Below, one piece after another: positions 22,724-34,389 of a stretch of DNA of 64,000 bases. Source of the stretch: Brassica napus (lineage: Eukaryota > Streptophyta > Magnoliopsida > Brassicales > Brassicaceae); NCBI RefSeq assembly GCF_020379485.1, contig NC_063446.1:16056471-16120470 (forward strand), in the 5' to 3' direction. Every line of letters starts with the position of its first letter. The first letter of the stretch is position 1. A program made the translations under genes and the position numbers. Under the pieces are notes generated by a model. That model was given only the letters and a program-made list of their open reading frames with translations. It ran no database searches and was not told the DNA's origin.

Positions 22724-23671
22724 ATGATGACAAATTTGTCTCTTGCAAGAGAAGGAGAAGGAGAAGAAGAAGAAGAAGAAGAAGAAGAGGCAGAAGCAAA
22801 GAAGCCCACAGAAGAAGTGGAGAGAGAGCACATGTTCGACAAAGTGGTGACTCCAAGTGACGTCGGGAAACTAAACCGACTTGTGATTCCAAAGCAACAC
22901 GCGGAGAGATACTTCCCTTTAGATTCATCCTCAAACGAGAAGGGTTTGCTTCTAAACTTCGAAGATCTTACAGGAAAGTCATGGAGGTTCCGTTACTCTT
23001 ACTGGAACAGTAGTCAGAGCTATGTCATGACTAAAGGTTGGAGCCGTTTCGTTAAAGACAAGAAGCTAGACGCTGGAGATATTGTCTCTTTCCTGAGATG
23101 TGTCGGAGACACAGAAAGGGACAGCCGCTTGTTTATCGATTGGAGGAGACGACCTAAAGTCCCTGACTACCCGACATCGACTTCTCACTTTCCTGCCGGA
23201 GCTATGTTCCCTAGGTTTTACAGTTTTCCGACAGCAACTACTTCCACAAGTTACAATCTCTATAATCATCAGCAGCCACGTCATCATCACAGTGGTTACT
23301 GTTATCCTCAAATACCGAGAGAATTTGGATATGGGTATGTTGTTAGGTCAGTAGATCAGAGGGCGGTGGTGGCTGATCCGTTAGTGATCGAATCTGTGCC
23401 GGTGATGATGCACGGAGGAGCTCGAATGAACCAGGCGGCTGTTGGAACGGCCGGGAAGAGGCTGAGGCTTTTTGGAGTCGATATGGAATGTGGCGAGAGT
23501 GGAGTAACAAACAGTACGGAGGAAGAATCTTCATCTTCCGGTGGGAGTTTGCCACGTGGCGGTGCGTCTCCGTCTTCCTCTATGTTTCAGCTGAGGCTTG
23601 GAAACAGCAGTGAAGATGATCACTTATTTAAGAAAGGAAAGTCTTCATTGCCTTTTAATTTGGATCAATAA
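22724..23671 (+). CDS. NGA1: NGATHA1-like B3-domain transcription factor
   Basis: A single-exon gene of 315 residues; Arabidopsis NGA1 (At2g46870) is of similar length. The N-terminus has an acidic run (about residues 10-24) coded by a GAA/GAG repeat. The B3 DNA-binding domain spans about residues 38-145, from [20 protein letters not shown] to [15 protein letters not shown]-terminal RLFGV repression motif lies at about 248-252 ([11 protein letters not shown]), followed by the conserved FQLRLG. The C-terminal half ([23 protein letters not shown]) matches NGA1 better than NGA2-4. NGATHA proteins are nuclear and shape style, stigma and lateral organ margins. ATG 22724 matches the family N-terminus (MMTNLSL); an in-frame ATG at 22655 would add 23 unconserved residues. 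The gene looks intact. Confidence 0.93.
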   Translation: MMTNLSLAREGEGEEEEEEEEEAEAKKPTEEVEREHMFDKVVTPSDVGKLNRLVIPKQHAERYFPLDSSSNEKGLLLNFEDLTGKSWRFRYSYWNSSQSYVMTKGWSRFVKDKKLDAGDIVSFLRCVGDTERDSRLFIDWRRRPKVPDYPTSTSHFPAGAMFPRFYSFPTATTSTSYNLYNHQQPRHHHSGYCYPQIPREFGYGYVVRSVDQRAVVADPLVIESVPVMMHGGARMNQAAVGTAGKRLRLFGVDMECGESGVTNSTEEESSSSGGSLPRGGASPSSSMFQLRLGNSSEDDHLFKKGKSSLPFNLDQ

Positions 23672-25540
23672 TGATGATGAGATGAGTTGGTATTTTAAAC
23701 ACACACATAATTCTACTTATGTGACAACATATTGCATCGATTTCATAATGAAGTTATTGAGAAGTGATATATATATATATACACGTTTCGATGATATGCA
23801 TATACAGTCCGTTATAATAGATAAATTTTATGGATTCGAATAGTCTTTTGTCGAGTGTTTATTTGTGTATATAGATGAAGTACCTTAAGGATTTGTAAAT
23901 CTTTATTTATTTTCGCTTCTCTCAATTATAACCTCAACTGATTATATTATTAAATTACATTTAATTAGCAGACCATATCATAGGTTATGTAACAAAATTG
24001 CAAGGTTGTATAGAGTAGAAAATTTGGGTACAAATAAGTGAGATTTATAAGAATTAGATACATGAACTAGGATTGGGATCAGCGTAAACCCATATCTCTC
24101 TTGTATGTCTCTGAGGTCAGCAAGTTTCAAAGTTTAATGGGCTATGCAGAATTGCTGCTTTCTGTTAATATATAAATGCATCACTAATTATTGTCCCTGC
24201 AATCAATTTAGTTATGGGTTTCTATGTTTGGTTACTAAATATGGCTGCTGCTGCGGCTTTTCCCTGAAGCTATTGCTGGTTATTAGTTAGGCAGGTAGAC
24301 TTGCAGGAAGTGGGCAGTGACAATACAATAATTAATAACTTATTACATTATATGTTGTGTGATTCTATTAGCAAAAAAAAAAAAAGGAACGAGAAGAGAT
24401 TTTTTCTTTCTTTCTTTTTCATCTTGGGGCGATGGAAAAAGGTATGATCTGTTTTCACATATACTTTCTTATTTAGCGATTAAATATCACAAAACCTAAA
24501 GGGTACGGATTTTTTTCTTTGGTTAAAACAGTATTTCTTGTTGTCTGGTATATAATTGTATTTGGATTTCTCATTTCGTTTCTTGGTCTGAACTCTCCTG
24601 ACTCTGCAATATCTATATCTAGATATCATTGCAGAAACACAATTAATGAAAACATATGTTATATTTTATAGACTTACGTAAGATGTCATGTCATCTATAT
24701 CATATCCGATCACAAAGTAAGATTTAACACATCTCTATACCATACCATACAGCTAGCGTTTTACCTGGTTAACTTCTGGTTCTGTTATAAATGCATGCAT
24801 TCACTGGCCTAATCTCAAACGTTAAATTTAGGGTTTTTATACTATAGCTGACTAAATTCACCTTAAAGATCTGGAAACAGAATTTGGTTAGAAGATGCAA
24901 ATGTACCTCTATGTCGTAGTATCAAATACATTATCATCCACACATGTTTTAGTAAGATGTATTTTAACGATTATCGATTCTAAATTAAATCTATCAGAGA
25001 TATATTTGGCAAAAAATCTATCTATCAGAGATTGCCAATATTTTTGTCTGGTCAAAAGATATTGCTAATCTTTCTAGTATAGTTCAGGAAAATAGAAATA
25101 CACAAATACATCTAATTTTTTTTTATTAACATAAGATATCACGGATCTATGGAAGATCTAAGACTAATCCTCAAGTGCAGGTGCAATTTAGATACATACA
25201 CGTAAGTTAGTGTTCATTTTTAGCGAATTGTAAATTTATATAATATAAATACAATTTTTAGCTTACGTCTTCAAATGCATGACCTGAGTACTATAACTAT
25301 TCGTCGTGCATGATGAATATCATGAATTAAGATACAAAATATTTTAGATTATTTTTTAAAAAATTATTGGTAGCTTGAGTTAAGGTTGGTTTAGTTTGAG
25401 TTATGGATGTAACTGATTTTTTGATATTAAAAGATTATTTCATTGTTAAAACAAGATGTGGTCTGTGAAACATGACCGAAATAAAACAATTAACAAAATA
25501 ATTTTTTTATGAAAAAATATTTTCATTCTATTTAAATAAT
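23672..25540. other. Intergenic, no gene recognised
   Basis: AT-rich DNA downstream of the B3 gene. It contains a short TA run (23769-23780), poly-A and TTTC tracts near 24375-24420 and no convincing coding or RNA feature. Confidence 0.5.
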
Positions 25541-26560
25541 CAACAAATTTGTTTTGTTCTCAAAGGATGTAGGAAATCCTGAAGGTGTGAAATCTTCTTT
25601 GTGGAGCCTTTATAACCTTCAACTCAGGTGAGAAGTTTGGTCATGTTCGAAACACCCTAATCATGACAATCAAATTATTATAATCTAATCCAAAAATCTG
25701 GCATGTAGAGTAACGTAGCATAATTTTCAATACTCAAGCAAATGGTATGAGCTCCATGCAAAGAGGACTCTCTTCTTCTTTGGTTTCTTGTACCCATTAG
25801 TCTGATTTGTTCTGATATGTCTTTTCAAACCCATCAAAAACAACTAAATTATGATGTAGATGTCTAAAGAGCCATCCACAAATCATGACAACCAAATCGT
25901 TACAATCTGATCCAAAAATCTAGTAGTAGAGTAATGTAGCATAATTTCCAATTCTCAAGCAATTGGTCTGTGCTCCGAATGCAAAAAGAGGACTCTCTTC
26001 TTCTTTGGTTTCTTGTACCCATTAGTCGGATTTGTTCCGATATGTCTTTTCAAACCTATCAAAAAACCACTAAATGGCGATGTAGATGTCTAAAAGCCAT
26101 CCACAAAACATATTTTATGAAAGCATATGACTTTTGAAGCAATAATATCCGGTGGTTGTGTCGCTATAGGTTCTACTACATTTACTGAGAACCAAGTTTT
26201 GTATTCTCCTTCTGCGTGTATATATGATCAGCTCCAGAGGGCTCCTATCAATTCCTCCAAATAATTTATTGTTCCCATCTTTTCATAGATACCGAAACAC
26301 AAATAATGATTTCTCTCTAGTGCCGAATTTTCAATATTGCTTGTTCTTTAAAAGAGGTAATCCATATTGGTGTTGACACTCGAAACTGGGAAAATATTTG
26401 GATTGGAAGATGTGGCTGCTAAGGCCCATGTTTGCAAGGCTGGAAGACATTTAAAAATAGCACGAGCCACATACTCGTCTGTTTCCCCATACGTAAGACA
26501 AAGATTGTCGCATTGCATATGGCGACTTGTCATATTCCTTATTACAGCTAGCTACATGTT
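25540..26560 (-). pseudogene. LINE relic (zinc-binding RVT and RNase H part), minus strand
   Basis: The minus strand from about 26533 reads HMQCDNLC, then HAIFKC-like text and CLPALQTWALAATSSNPNIFP with NMDYLF, typical of the zinc-binding end of plant LINE ORF2. It continues through LELI, CFVDG and GTRNQRR-like RNase H fragments to a final FRISYIPR-like segment near 25.58 kb. Frames are broken throughout. The RNase H part is tandemly duplicated (see repeat). Confidence 0.7.
25661..26105. repeat. Tandem duplication, 222-bp unit, inside a LINE relic
   Basis: TCATGACAAYCAAATYRTTA starts at 25661 and 25883. The next roughly 215 bp (GAGGACTCTCTTCTTCTTTGG, GATATGTCTTTTCAAACC, GATGTAGATGTCTAAA) are about 90% identical by eye. 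The unit lies within the RNase H region, so the duplication happened after or during decay of the LINE. Confidence 0.9.
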
Positions 26561-28574
26561 ATGTTACCAATTATCATATAAAATAGCGCATCTTCTGAAG
26601 AGCATTAATTTCCCAAGCAAAGATTTGAAACTTAGTTATGTTGGGTTCCGAATATATGACGTCAGTTTTTTTTGTGCAGTATCCCAAATTCCTAATTTAA
26701 TAATACAATAATCACTCTTCATAAAGCTCCAACAATAACTATCTAGATGATTTGTTCGGTTTATAGCCATGAAAGGTATGTCTTCTAGATAGTTTAGTCA
26801 AAATGCTATCAATTATATATTATTTTCATTATTTTTATTTTATGTTTGAATTATCTTATTTAATGATTGAGTTCTAATTTTGATTTATTCCTTTTATAAA
26901 ATTGCTAATTCATTAATTACCTTAACATCAAAGAAAATCTCATGTTTTAATGTTGAGTTAGTATTTAGTTATTTATATTATTAAGAAAGAAAAAAGATTT
27001 AACAGTGTTACTCCACATAAAAGATTAAATATATTAATATAGTTTACTTTATGGTGTATCACTAAAGTACAATAATTTCCCTAATATAAGTTTTGGTGGA
27101 AAAACACAATAAAATAAATCATGTATATTAAAATAATAGTAACACATTATTCATTATACCATGCAATTGTATATAAGAAACATATTCTATATAAATTTAA
27201 TTTTGCTTAAGTTTATAAATTATTCCAAATCTGATTTGGAGTAAAGATTATTTTTCTTAATTTTATCTTTTTAATTTTAAATTGAATTTTTAATAATTAT
27301 TTTAAGTTTCTAGATTATTGATATTACAACAAATCATGTTAACAATAATTATAAATTATGAAAATAATACATAATGTAAATTCCCTTTTCATTTTTTTTT
27401 TTAAATTTCGGTACATCTTAATAAATCTAATAATTGTTTAATTATTTTTAAATATTATTTCTAATAAATATATAATATATATTTTATCATTTTATAAAAG
27501 TATTTTACAGATTATATAGGAAAAATCTTACCAGTCATTTAGTTTAACAAAAATAGTAACTTGTATTTCTACTACAAACATGCCACCTAAATTTACTGTT
27601 TTATCAAATATATTTTTTACTGCAAATTATGTCAAAGTATAATACATATTACAAATAACATTATTACTATATATTTCACCAATCAGAATTTACAACAAAA
27701 AGGTATATCAAATAACAACATGAGGAAAACATCAAACAATACAAATAGTAAACAATTAAAAAAAAAAATTCTGGAGACCCTTTTGAAGCAAACTAATCAC
27801 AGGTTCACGTCAAGTGTTCTCATCTTTGTTGGCAGCAGTATGAGACTTGAACCATAACTTGGTACTTACTATATTGATACAAGTGGTATAACTTAGTATT
27901 AGTTTAACCATAAAACTTGTATAACTAGATTAGTAAAATTGTAGAAGAAAAATGAAATGAAGTTATTATATTACAAAAATATATATGTAGTTCATGAAAT
28001 TAAATATTATATTAGATGGTTAGATGAGAATTGATTATAGGAAACTGAATATAAGTAACACTATGTGTACCCAACACTACATTAAGCACTACTATTTCCC
28101 AATTGATTCAATTTGTACCTAGCATTAATGGTATAATTGTGTATAACTCGGTAAAACTACATTGGTACAACTAGTATACTGTAGTATTAGTTTAACAGTA
28201 AAACTTATATAATTAGATTTGTAAAACTGTGGAAGATAAATGAAATGAAATTATGATATTATAAAACGTATATGTTTCATGAAATTAAGTATTTATTATA
28301 TGGTTAGATGATAACTTATTATAGGAAACTGAATATAAGTATTAAATTTGAAATTTGTTTTTATTAAATTTGCAATAGAAAAGTAAAACTTCGACTTCAA
28401 AATTTGTTTTATTAAATCTCCGCTCAGTTTTGCTTCTCATTTTCTAAACACCCTGAAGAGTCATGTCATTATGGTGTGAAGTATAAAAATAATTTTTAGG
28501 GTTATCCCATTTCTACAATCTTCCCAATCCTCTCAACCCTATTTTCCCTCATCTCATCTCTCTCTATTTGCATA
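26561..28574. other. Intergenic AT-rich region; diverged 284-bp tandem duplication at its right end
   Basis: No coding region recognised. Between about 27885 and 28345 two related segments repeat with a spacing of about 284 bp: AGTATTAGTTTAAC, GAAATGAARTTAT, TTTCATGAAATTAA and GGAAACTGAATATAAGTA occur in the same order in both. They resemble the repeats at 29.1-30.0 kb. Confidence 0.55.
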
Positions 28575-29011
28575 ATGACCAATCGGTTGGGTTTCTCTTC
28601 CACGAGTGGTGGCTAGACAAGAGTCAAAACTCATGGGATTCCTATTATGTGTTTCTGCGGCGAGGGTGTCATCGAGCTCATCTCCAAATCCGATCGAAAC
28701 CCTTACCGCCGATATTATCTATGTCTCCATGCGGCTCAAAGGAGGGTAAAACCTTTCAACATCTGTTATGTGTTTCAAGTTGTCTAAACTGCCATTATTT
28801 GCTCTATTTTTTGTAGCTTGTGAACGACAATCATGTCTTCAAATGGGTCGATGAGGCATTCAAGGATGAGATACAACAGTTGGACAACCAAGTTCATGTG
28901 CTAGAAGAAGAACTTCAACCTCTCAAATCGACCATGAGAATTGAAGGACCCAATAATGGAAGGATAGTTGTAGGTTGTTGTTTAATTCTGGGGATTTGGT
29001 TATACAAGTAA
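28575..29011 (+). pseudogene. GRF-type zinc-finger protein with membrane tail, premature stop
   Basis: Two exons (28575-28745 and 28817-29011) with GT-AG intron fit a crucifer family of small GRF zinc-finger proteins. Exon 1 reads MTNRLGFSSTSGG then a TAG stop (28614-28616), then the finger MCFCGEGVIELISKSDRN with RRYYLC. Exon 2 starts LVNDNHVFKWVDEAFKDEI, a conserved block, then a short coiled coil and a hydrophobic C-terminal helix (IVVGCCLILGIWLY). The in-frame stop lies before the finger. Translation from the next ATG (MCFCGEG) would retain the core, so residual function is possible. Molecular role of the family is unknown. Confidence 0.65.
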
Positions 29012-29072
29012 TTTGAACTTCTATCAAGTTAATGGAATGTTAATGGAATTATGAGTTTTTGTTTGTTATACA

Positions 29073-30060
29073 TGTTTGATTGCTAACAATTATTGCCTTA
29101 TAATTTTAGGGATTCTCTTAATATTGACTTTCATATATTATAAAACAAATAAAGCTTATATATTTCATCAAATTATCTATATTATTACATGGTTAGACCG
29201 ATGAGAAATGATTGTCCACATGGAAACCCTGAATATTTGAGAGAGGAATACAAAAAGACGTTCATGATATATGTTTTAATGTTTGTGTTTTATGGTTGTA
29301 TAACTGAATGAAACTTAGTGAAACTAGCAAAATTCCAAAAAAAAGAGAAAGAAATGAAGATAAAATTCTAAACGTGTTTGCTTGCTTACGATGGACTAAT
29401 AAAAGTATACACGTATTATTCTAATAATATTAAACATATTTGTGATTTAAATTCAAAACAATAATTATATTAAAAAATTGTGATACTTGTTTGATTGCTT
29501 ACAAGTATTACCTTATAATTTTATGGTTTCTCTTAATATTGCTTTTCTGATATTATAAAACAAATAAATCTTATTTATTTCATAAAAATATCTATGTTAT
29601 TACATGGTTAGACCAATGAAAAATGATTGTACACATGGTAAACTGAATCTTTGAGAGGAAAACACAAAGCTGTTCATGATATATGTTTTAATGTTTGTGT
29701 TTTATGGTTGTATAACTGAGTGAAACTTAGTGAAACTAGTAAAATTCCAAAAAATAGAAATGAAAATAAAATTCTAAACTTGTTTGCTTGTTTACAATGG
29801 AGTAATAAAAGTATCCACGTATTATTCTAAACATTTTAAACATATTTTTCATTTAAATTGAAAACAATAATTATATTAAAATTGTGATACTTGTTTGATT
29901 ATTTACAGGTATTACCTTATACTTTTATAGTTTTTTCTCTTAATATTGGCCTTCTAATATTATAAAACTTATAGATTTCATGAAATTAGCTATATTATTA
30001 CATGGTTAGATGAGAAATGATTGTATAAAGCCGAATATAAGTGGTATAACCATAACATAA
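29073..30060. repeat. Tandem array of about 410-bp units between the two GRF genes (2.4 copies)
   Basis: TGTTTGATT with the following ATTACCTTATA-type text starts at 29073, 29488 and 29892 (spacings 415 and 404). Each unit contains CATGGTTAGAC, TTCATGATATATGTTTTAATG, ATGGTTGTATAACTGA and AGTGAAACTAG in order. The third unit is partial. Copies differ by scattered substitutions and short indels. Confidence 0.85.
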
Positions 30061-30356
30061 TTCTTCTGAGTCAAATACAACTACGGAAAATAAAAAATAG
30101 GAAAGTGAAAATTTGAAGATATTTGTAAAACTGTAAACTTGGTAAAATTTCTTCCACGAAATTGTCCGGGGGAAAATTAAAAATTTTGAATTGGCACCCC
30201 AAGAAAAAACCCAAAAGTTAGACTCTCTCGCCCCTCTCTGTCTTCTTCAGTTCACTTCATTTTCTTCTATCACTCTCAAGGGTTCTCTATCTCAAGGGTC
30301 CTCTCTCCATCTCTCTCTCCTCTCACATCACAAACCGAGATCTAAGAATTCGCGTC

Positions 30357-30793
30357 ATGGATCCATGGGAGGAGAAAATGAACAAGAAGGAGAAGAAGGA
30401 GAAGAAAAAGATGAATGAACACTTCGACAAGCTTGGGTACGTAACCGATGCCCACTACGGGATTCCAATTCGTTTCCCATGTGGGGAACGATTCATTGAC
30501 GAGGTCTCTCCAAAACCAAAGTATCCAACATATTTTGATACTTTTCCTGGTATTAGATACTTCCCTTTCAAGAACTTCGAGGTAATCTGACTAAATTTTG
30601 ATTCATTTTGGATTTTGTTCCTTTAGAGTAGATGTAACAGAGTTTTGGGTTTTACTTGCAGAACGATAGCCTCCATTTTCGTCAACCATGGGTTTTCGGT
30701 GTCCATGAAGAGGTTCAGCGGTTAAGGAAGCGTATGAATAAGATGGCTGATGAGATTGAAGAGATTAAGGAGCTTATGTCCCGTCGTCCATGA
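30357..30793 (+). CDS. Small GRF-like zinc-finger family protein with altered zinc ligands
   Basis: Two exons, 30357-30581 and 30662-30793 (GT-AG intron in phase 0), encode 118 residues. A Lys/Glu-rich start (EEKMNKKEKKEKKK) precedes YGIPIRFPCGERFIDEV, then PGIRYFPFKNFE at the exon end and NDSLHFRQPWVFGVHEEV at the start of exon 2, closing with a coiled coil (MADEIEEIKELMSR). Layout and the HFRQPWV-GV block match a crucifer-expanded GRF-like family. Two positions that are usually Cys (RCPCG, YFTC-type) read Phe here, so metal binding is doubtful. It is the tandem neighbour of the broken gene at 28.6 kb. Function unknown. Confidence 0.7.
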
Positions 30794-32301
30794 GCTTCTT
30801 TGTATGAATTTATGTTCTATGTTACTAGTTTAACCATTTCTTATGTTGTTATAGTTAAGACTGGTCTACATTTAACTTGCTTTCGGATCTTAGTGTTTGA
30901 TTAATAAACCAAAATACTTCTCAGTTTTACTACTTTTTACAATTGAACATTGGACACAGTATTTTTAAGTTTTACGAAGTATCACAAAACCAAATAAATG
31001 AACTGATACGTTAGAGTATCTCATGAGTTTTCTTTTGGTTTCTCATTTGTGATACAGTATGTATTTCTCTCTTCTACTTTTGTTAATTTTTATTTTCTTT
31101 ATTGCTCAGTATCTCATCTAAATACTAAACATGGAAGTGCTTTAATCGTAATTTCAACATGAATATCAAAGAGAGTATCTCACTCCTTAGAAAAAGAAAA
31201 ATTAAAAGAAAATTGTGAAGGAAAATGAGATAGTATATCATTTGAGATATTATGAGAACATCTTTAGAAACTTGTTTGTCATGTATTTCCTAACTAATAT
31301 TTTCTGAAATATAAAAAATTAATTATTTAATGATGTGATACAAAAATATTATTATTTTAAAGATGAGAAACCCAAATACTATTATTTTGAAGATGAAAAC
31401 CCAAATTGAGAAACTCATGAATGAGGTTTCTCTAAGCACTCTCAGTTAACCACACATGATTTCTCTGATTCGATGCCTGACTCTCCCACCAAATTTACAG
31501 AACTTTGTGGCTGGTCCGAGAATGTGAGGAGACCAAGAGGCTGCAAAAGGCGGTGGTCGTCACCACCTCTACGTGATGTGTCAAACCAGATCCCTTTGGC
31601 CGTGTTTCTAGAGTCAATGCTTCCATAGGTTAACTTGGAGATGAAGATGATGAGATTGCACATGATGCTGATCAACAACCATACAACAGCGGCTGATGAT
31701 GAGAAGAGATACATTATACATGTGGTCTTGCTTTTTTTGTACATCGACATGTTGATAGTTTATTAGTCCTGAGGATCATGTTTTTACTACTCTCACAATC
31801 TTTGATACTTTTGGATATAGTTTTTTATTTCTGAGAGTTGGCACTAAACGTACAGTTTTAGGATATCTTTGATTAAATTTTGCGAATCTGATTAGTGAAT
31901 GATGACAAGGTTTAACATCCTTGCATTTTATAATATTCAACTGAAAGTAATGTAAAAAAGAGAGCATATATTCCTTTGATTCATTGGACCCTTTCACAAA
32001 GCATCAGGATCCTAAATCGTTCAGACTCTGCTTTTGATAAAAGTAAACCTTTCTTTAGAGTTATTAAGTTTTGGGTGCTTTGGTTCTAGAGGGTCCCTTG
32101 TGTGTTGAAATTCCACCCTCTAGTAGCTTTCCACACTAAAGAGTACCACATAGGTGAATGTTTTACAAGTCATTGTGTAGTATTAATTATAGCTTGAACA
32201 GAACAATATAGTATAGCTTTCATATTTACAAACCCAGTAGAAGAGTTACTAATTCAAGAAAAACTCGTAAGACTATGCGACAAACCCTAACATAAAAAGC
32301 T
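30794..32301. other. Intergenic; one unassigned short ORF
   Basis: AT-rich sequence between convergent genes. Besides the ORF at 31442-31750 (listed) nothing is recognised. ATCTCAT/GAGATAC motifs recur from 31010 to 31430 but form no clear repeat. Confidence 0.4.
31442..31750 (-). CDS. Unrecognised 102-residue ORF with N-terminal hydrophobic segment
   Basis: The reading frame starts MSMYKKSKTT and has a roughly 28-residue hydrophobic stretch (YLFSSSAAVVWLLISIM and on) followed by a hydrophilic tail with RRGGDDHRLLQPLG. This layout could be a signal anchor with a short secreted or cytosolic tail. Base composition is richer in GC than the flanks, which slightly favours coding. I do not recognise the family; it may be a relic or chance ORF. 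Confidence 0.25.
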   Translation of the reverse strand: MSMYKKSKTTCIMYLFSSSAAVVWLLISIMCNLIIFISKLTYGSIDSRNTAKGIWFDTSRRGGDDHRLLQPLGLLTFSDQPQSSVNLVGESGIESEKSCVVN

Positions 32302-33163
32302 TTAACGTGAAGCAGAAGCTAAAGCAACTGCTTGTGCCCACATCTTCAGTCTCGCCTTTACCTCCTTCGGATCATCTCCTAATTTTAATAGCCATACAAA
32401 ATGATATTAAGATCCTAATTTAATAACCATACAAAATGATATTATTTTTTTTAACGATTATACCAGGACTAGATATACGCCAGTTGGCAATAGGAGAGTT
32501 GCCGCCACTACTAGTCTGAGTCTCCCGGTTTGACCGGGCGGATACTGAGACCCGACTAGGAGCTTCCAAGTCGAACCCAAGATCTCTACAAGCCTTCACT
32601 TCCTCAAAACCCATCTTCATCGACTTCTTTCCTCCTTTCACCTTCGTTAACACCGTTAACTCTCCTTCCCCTCCTCCACCGTAACGGTTTCGGCTTCCGT
32701 CTCCGTCGCTCTCTCTCTCCACACCGTTAAAACAGTGACCTCTATAACTCTTTTCTCGTGACACCCTTCTTTGCTTAACTGAAGTACACTTACTGCCATC
32801 GACGTTATCTTTTTCTAAGCCAGTGGAAACATTGACTTTTCTTCTCCGGCGAGTCATGATCGATGGGAGAGTATAGAAGCCGGGAGGTTCCTTATCGGAA
32901 TCCGAGTCGTCACCGTCATCCGAGATTTCTCCGTCTGCCTCGGCTCCGACGTCGTCGAGGCTCTCCAGCGACAGCTCAGAGATGAAGTTACCCAGTTCCG
33001 AGGTATGGTTATCTTCGTCGTCGTCATGGAAGGAGCTCGTGCAGATAGATAACCTAGACAAACTGCTTTGCCTTGTCTGGTAGTGAAACCCATCATCTGT
33101 ATCGTCATACTCTTCGTCAAGAATTGAAGAAGAGTTGATCATTATGCTCTGGTCAGACGCCAT
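32302..33163 (-). CDS. DUF1685-type protein, two exons
   Basis: Exon 1 is 33163-32464 and exon 2 is 32378-32302; the GT-AG intron is in phase 1 and the product is 258 residues. The N-terminal half is Ser/Asp-rich and acidic (DDGDDSDSD near residue 85), followed by PPGFYTLPSIMTRRRRK. The conserved C-terminal block reads MGFEEVKACRDLGFDLEAP, then NWRISSPGDDPKEVKARLK and MWAQAVALASASR at the end, the DUF1685 signature split by the intron. The extended exon-1 reading into the intron is an artefact. Arabidopsis At2g46940 is the probable counterpart by position (from memory, unverified). Biochemical role unknown. No damage seen. Confidence 0.82.
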
Positions 33164-33280
33164 TAAAAGATAGCAGGAAGAAGAAGATGTACTGTATGGT
33201 TCTTATAAGAGTTCTTGTTTTCCTCTGTTTCCTTTCTTCTACAGTATTGAGTGAAGAATGAGTCAACTCGAGCTTTACTC

Positions 33281-33289
33281 TTATTTATA
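33281..33289 (-). promoter_or_regulatory. TATA box of the DUF1685-type gene
   Basis: TATAAATAA on the minus strand lies about 120 bp upstream of the ATG at 33163, a normal plant TATA-to-start spacing with an 85-90 bp leader. Confidence 0.55.
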
Positions 33290-33490
33290 ACGAGTCTCGT
33301 ATGTGTGCGATTTACGTATTTACCCTCCACAGTTGATTTTATTTCAATATCATAAAACCAATGTCTTGTAGTATCTGAATTCAGCTCAAGGAGTTTCTTG
33401 TAAACACACCATGGTTGGTGATTTTATCTTATGTCGACTGTCTGCTACACTTTTTGGTCTTTAACGTCACGAGATTAGTGACTCCTTATA

Positions 33491-33724
33491 CTCCCTCCGT
33501 TTCCAATCGAATTTCGTTTTAGAGCAAAATTTTCGTTTTAAAATGAGTATTGTTTTATGATTTCAATGCAAAATTTATTGATTTTTTATTTTAATCTATT
33601 TTCTATTGGTTAAAATCTGGTTAGGTGTATTGGTAATGATGTTTTTATCTAGTAAACATATAAACTTAAATATTTTATTAATCTGTCGAAGTCTAGAACG
33701 ACAATTAAAATAAAAAGGAGGGAC
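33491..33724. mobile_element. Stowaway-like (Tc1/mariner) MITE, about 235 bp
   Basis: It starts CTCCCTCCGTTTC after a TA and ends AAAAAGGAGGGAC, near-perfect inverted ends of the Stowaway type. The interior includes ATTTCAATGCAAAATTTATTG and TATTTTCTATTGGTTAAAAT, shared in reverse orientation with the MITE at 58.4-58.6 kb, so both belong to one family. Confidence 0.78.
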
Positions 33725-34342
33725 TCTTTTTTTTGTCAACAGTTTAGAGACCGACTATTCAGACATCTTTACAAAAAGCTATCACTCTCACCGTTATATC
33801 TAGAGACACCTGTAACGCGTGTTTAAATGCATAATCCAAAATTGTAGCTTTAGGTAATCGACCGTTTGTTAGTAATGATAATATATCATATATCATCTAA
33901 AGTAGTATCTTTCCATAAGGCGGGGTCGTATTAAGGATCTGTGTACAAAGTTTCAAAAGTGTCCCTTCTTATTATGGCCAAGCTTGGTCCCATATGCTTG
34001 GCTTGTTGGGGGTAATTCAGTAGTTATATAAGATATCCATTAATTATAACTTGATCTAACCAACACCTATGCATTTGTTAAATGTTTCTAATTTCTACAA
34101 TCAATAATAAACAATTATGATTTCACTAAACTAATTAAAAATAATTTAACTTTTCTTTAACAAAATCAGAAAATACCCACTATTGATATTCCATTATCCT
34201 AGCTAACTCAAATTCATAGTATTATGCAGAAAAAAACAAATTTTAAAATTGGAATTGGTTATATGTAAACAGGTGGGGTATAGAAACTTGTGTATCTCTA
34301 TTTGTTTGGCAAATTCCGTATAAGATAAAATATGTGGTGTGA
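33725..34342. other. Intergenic, no gene
   Basis: AT-rich flank between the MITE and the LINE insertion site. Nothing recognised. Confidence 0.5.
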
Positions 34343-34389
34343 ACAAATAATAGTAGATATTTTTCAAACTCTTTCTGACACGTTTCCCA

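Noticed and set aside
32420..32470. Extension of the DUF1685 ORF to NNIILYGY
   Set aside because: It lies in the intron; splicing at 32464/32378 yields the conserved SPGDDPKEVKARLK ending.
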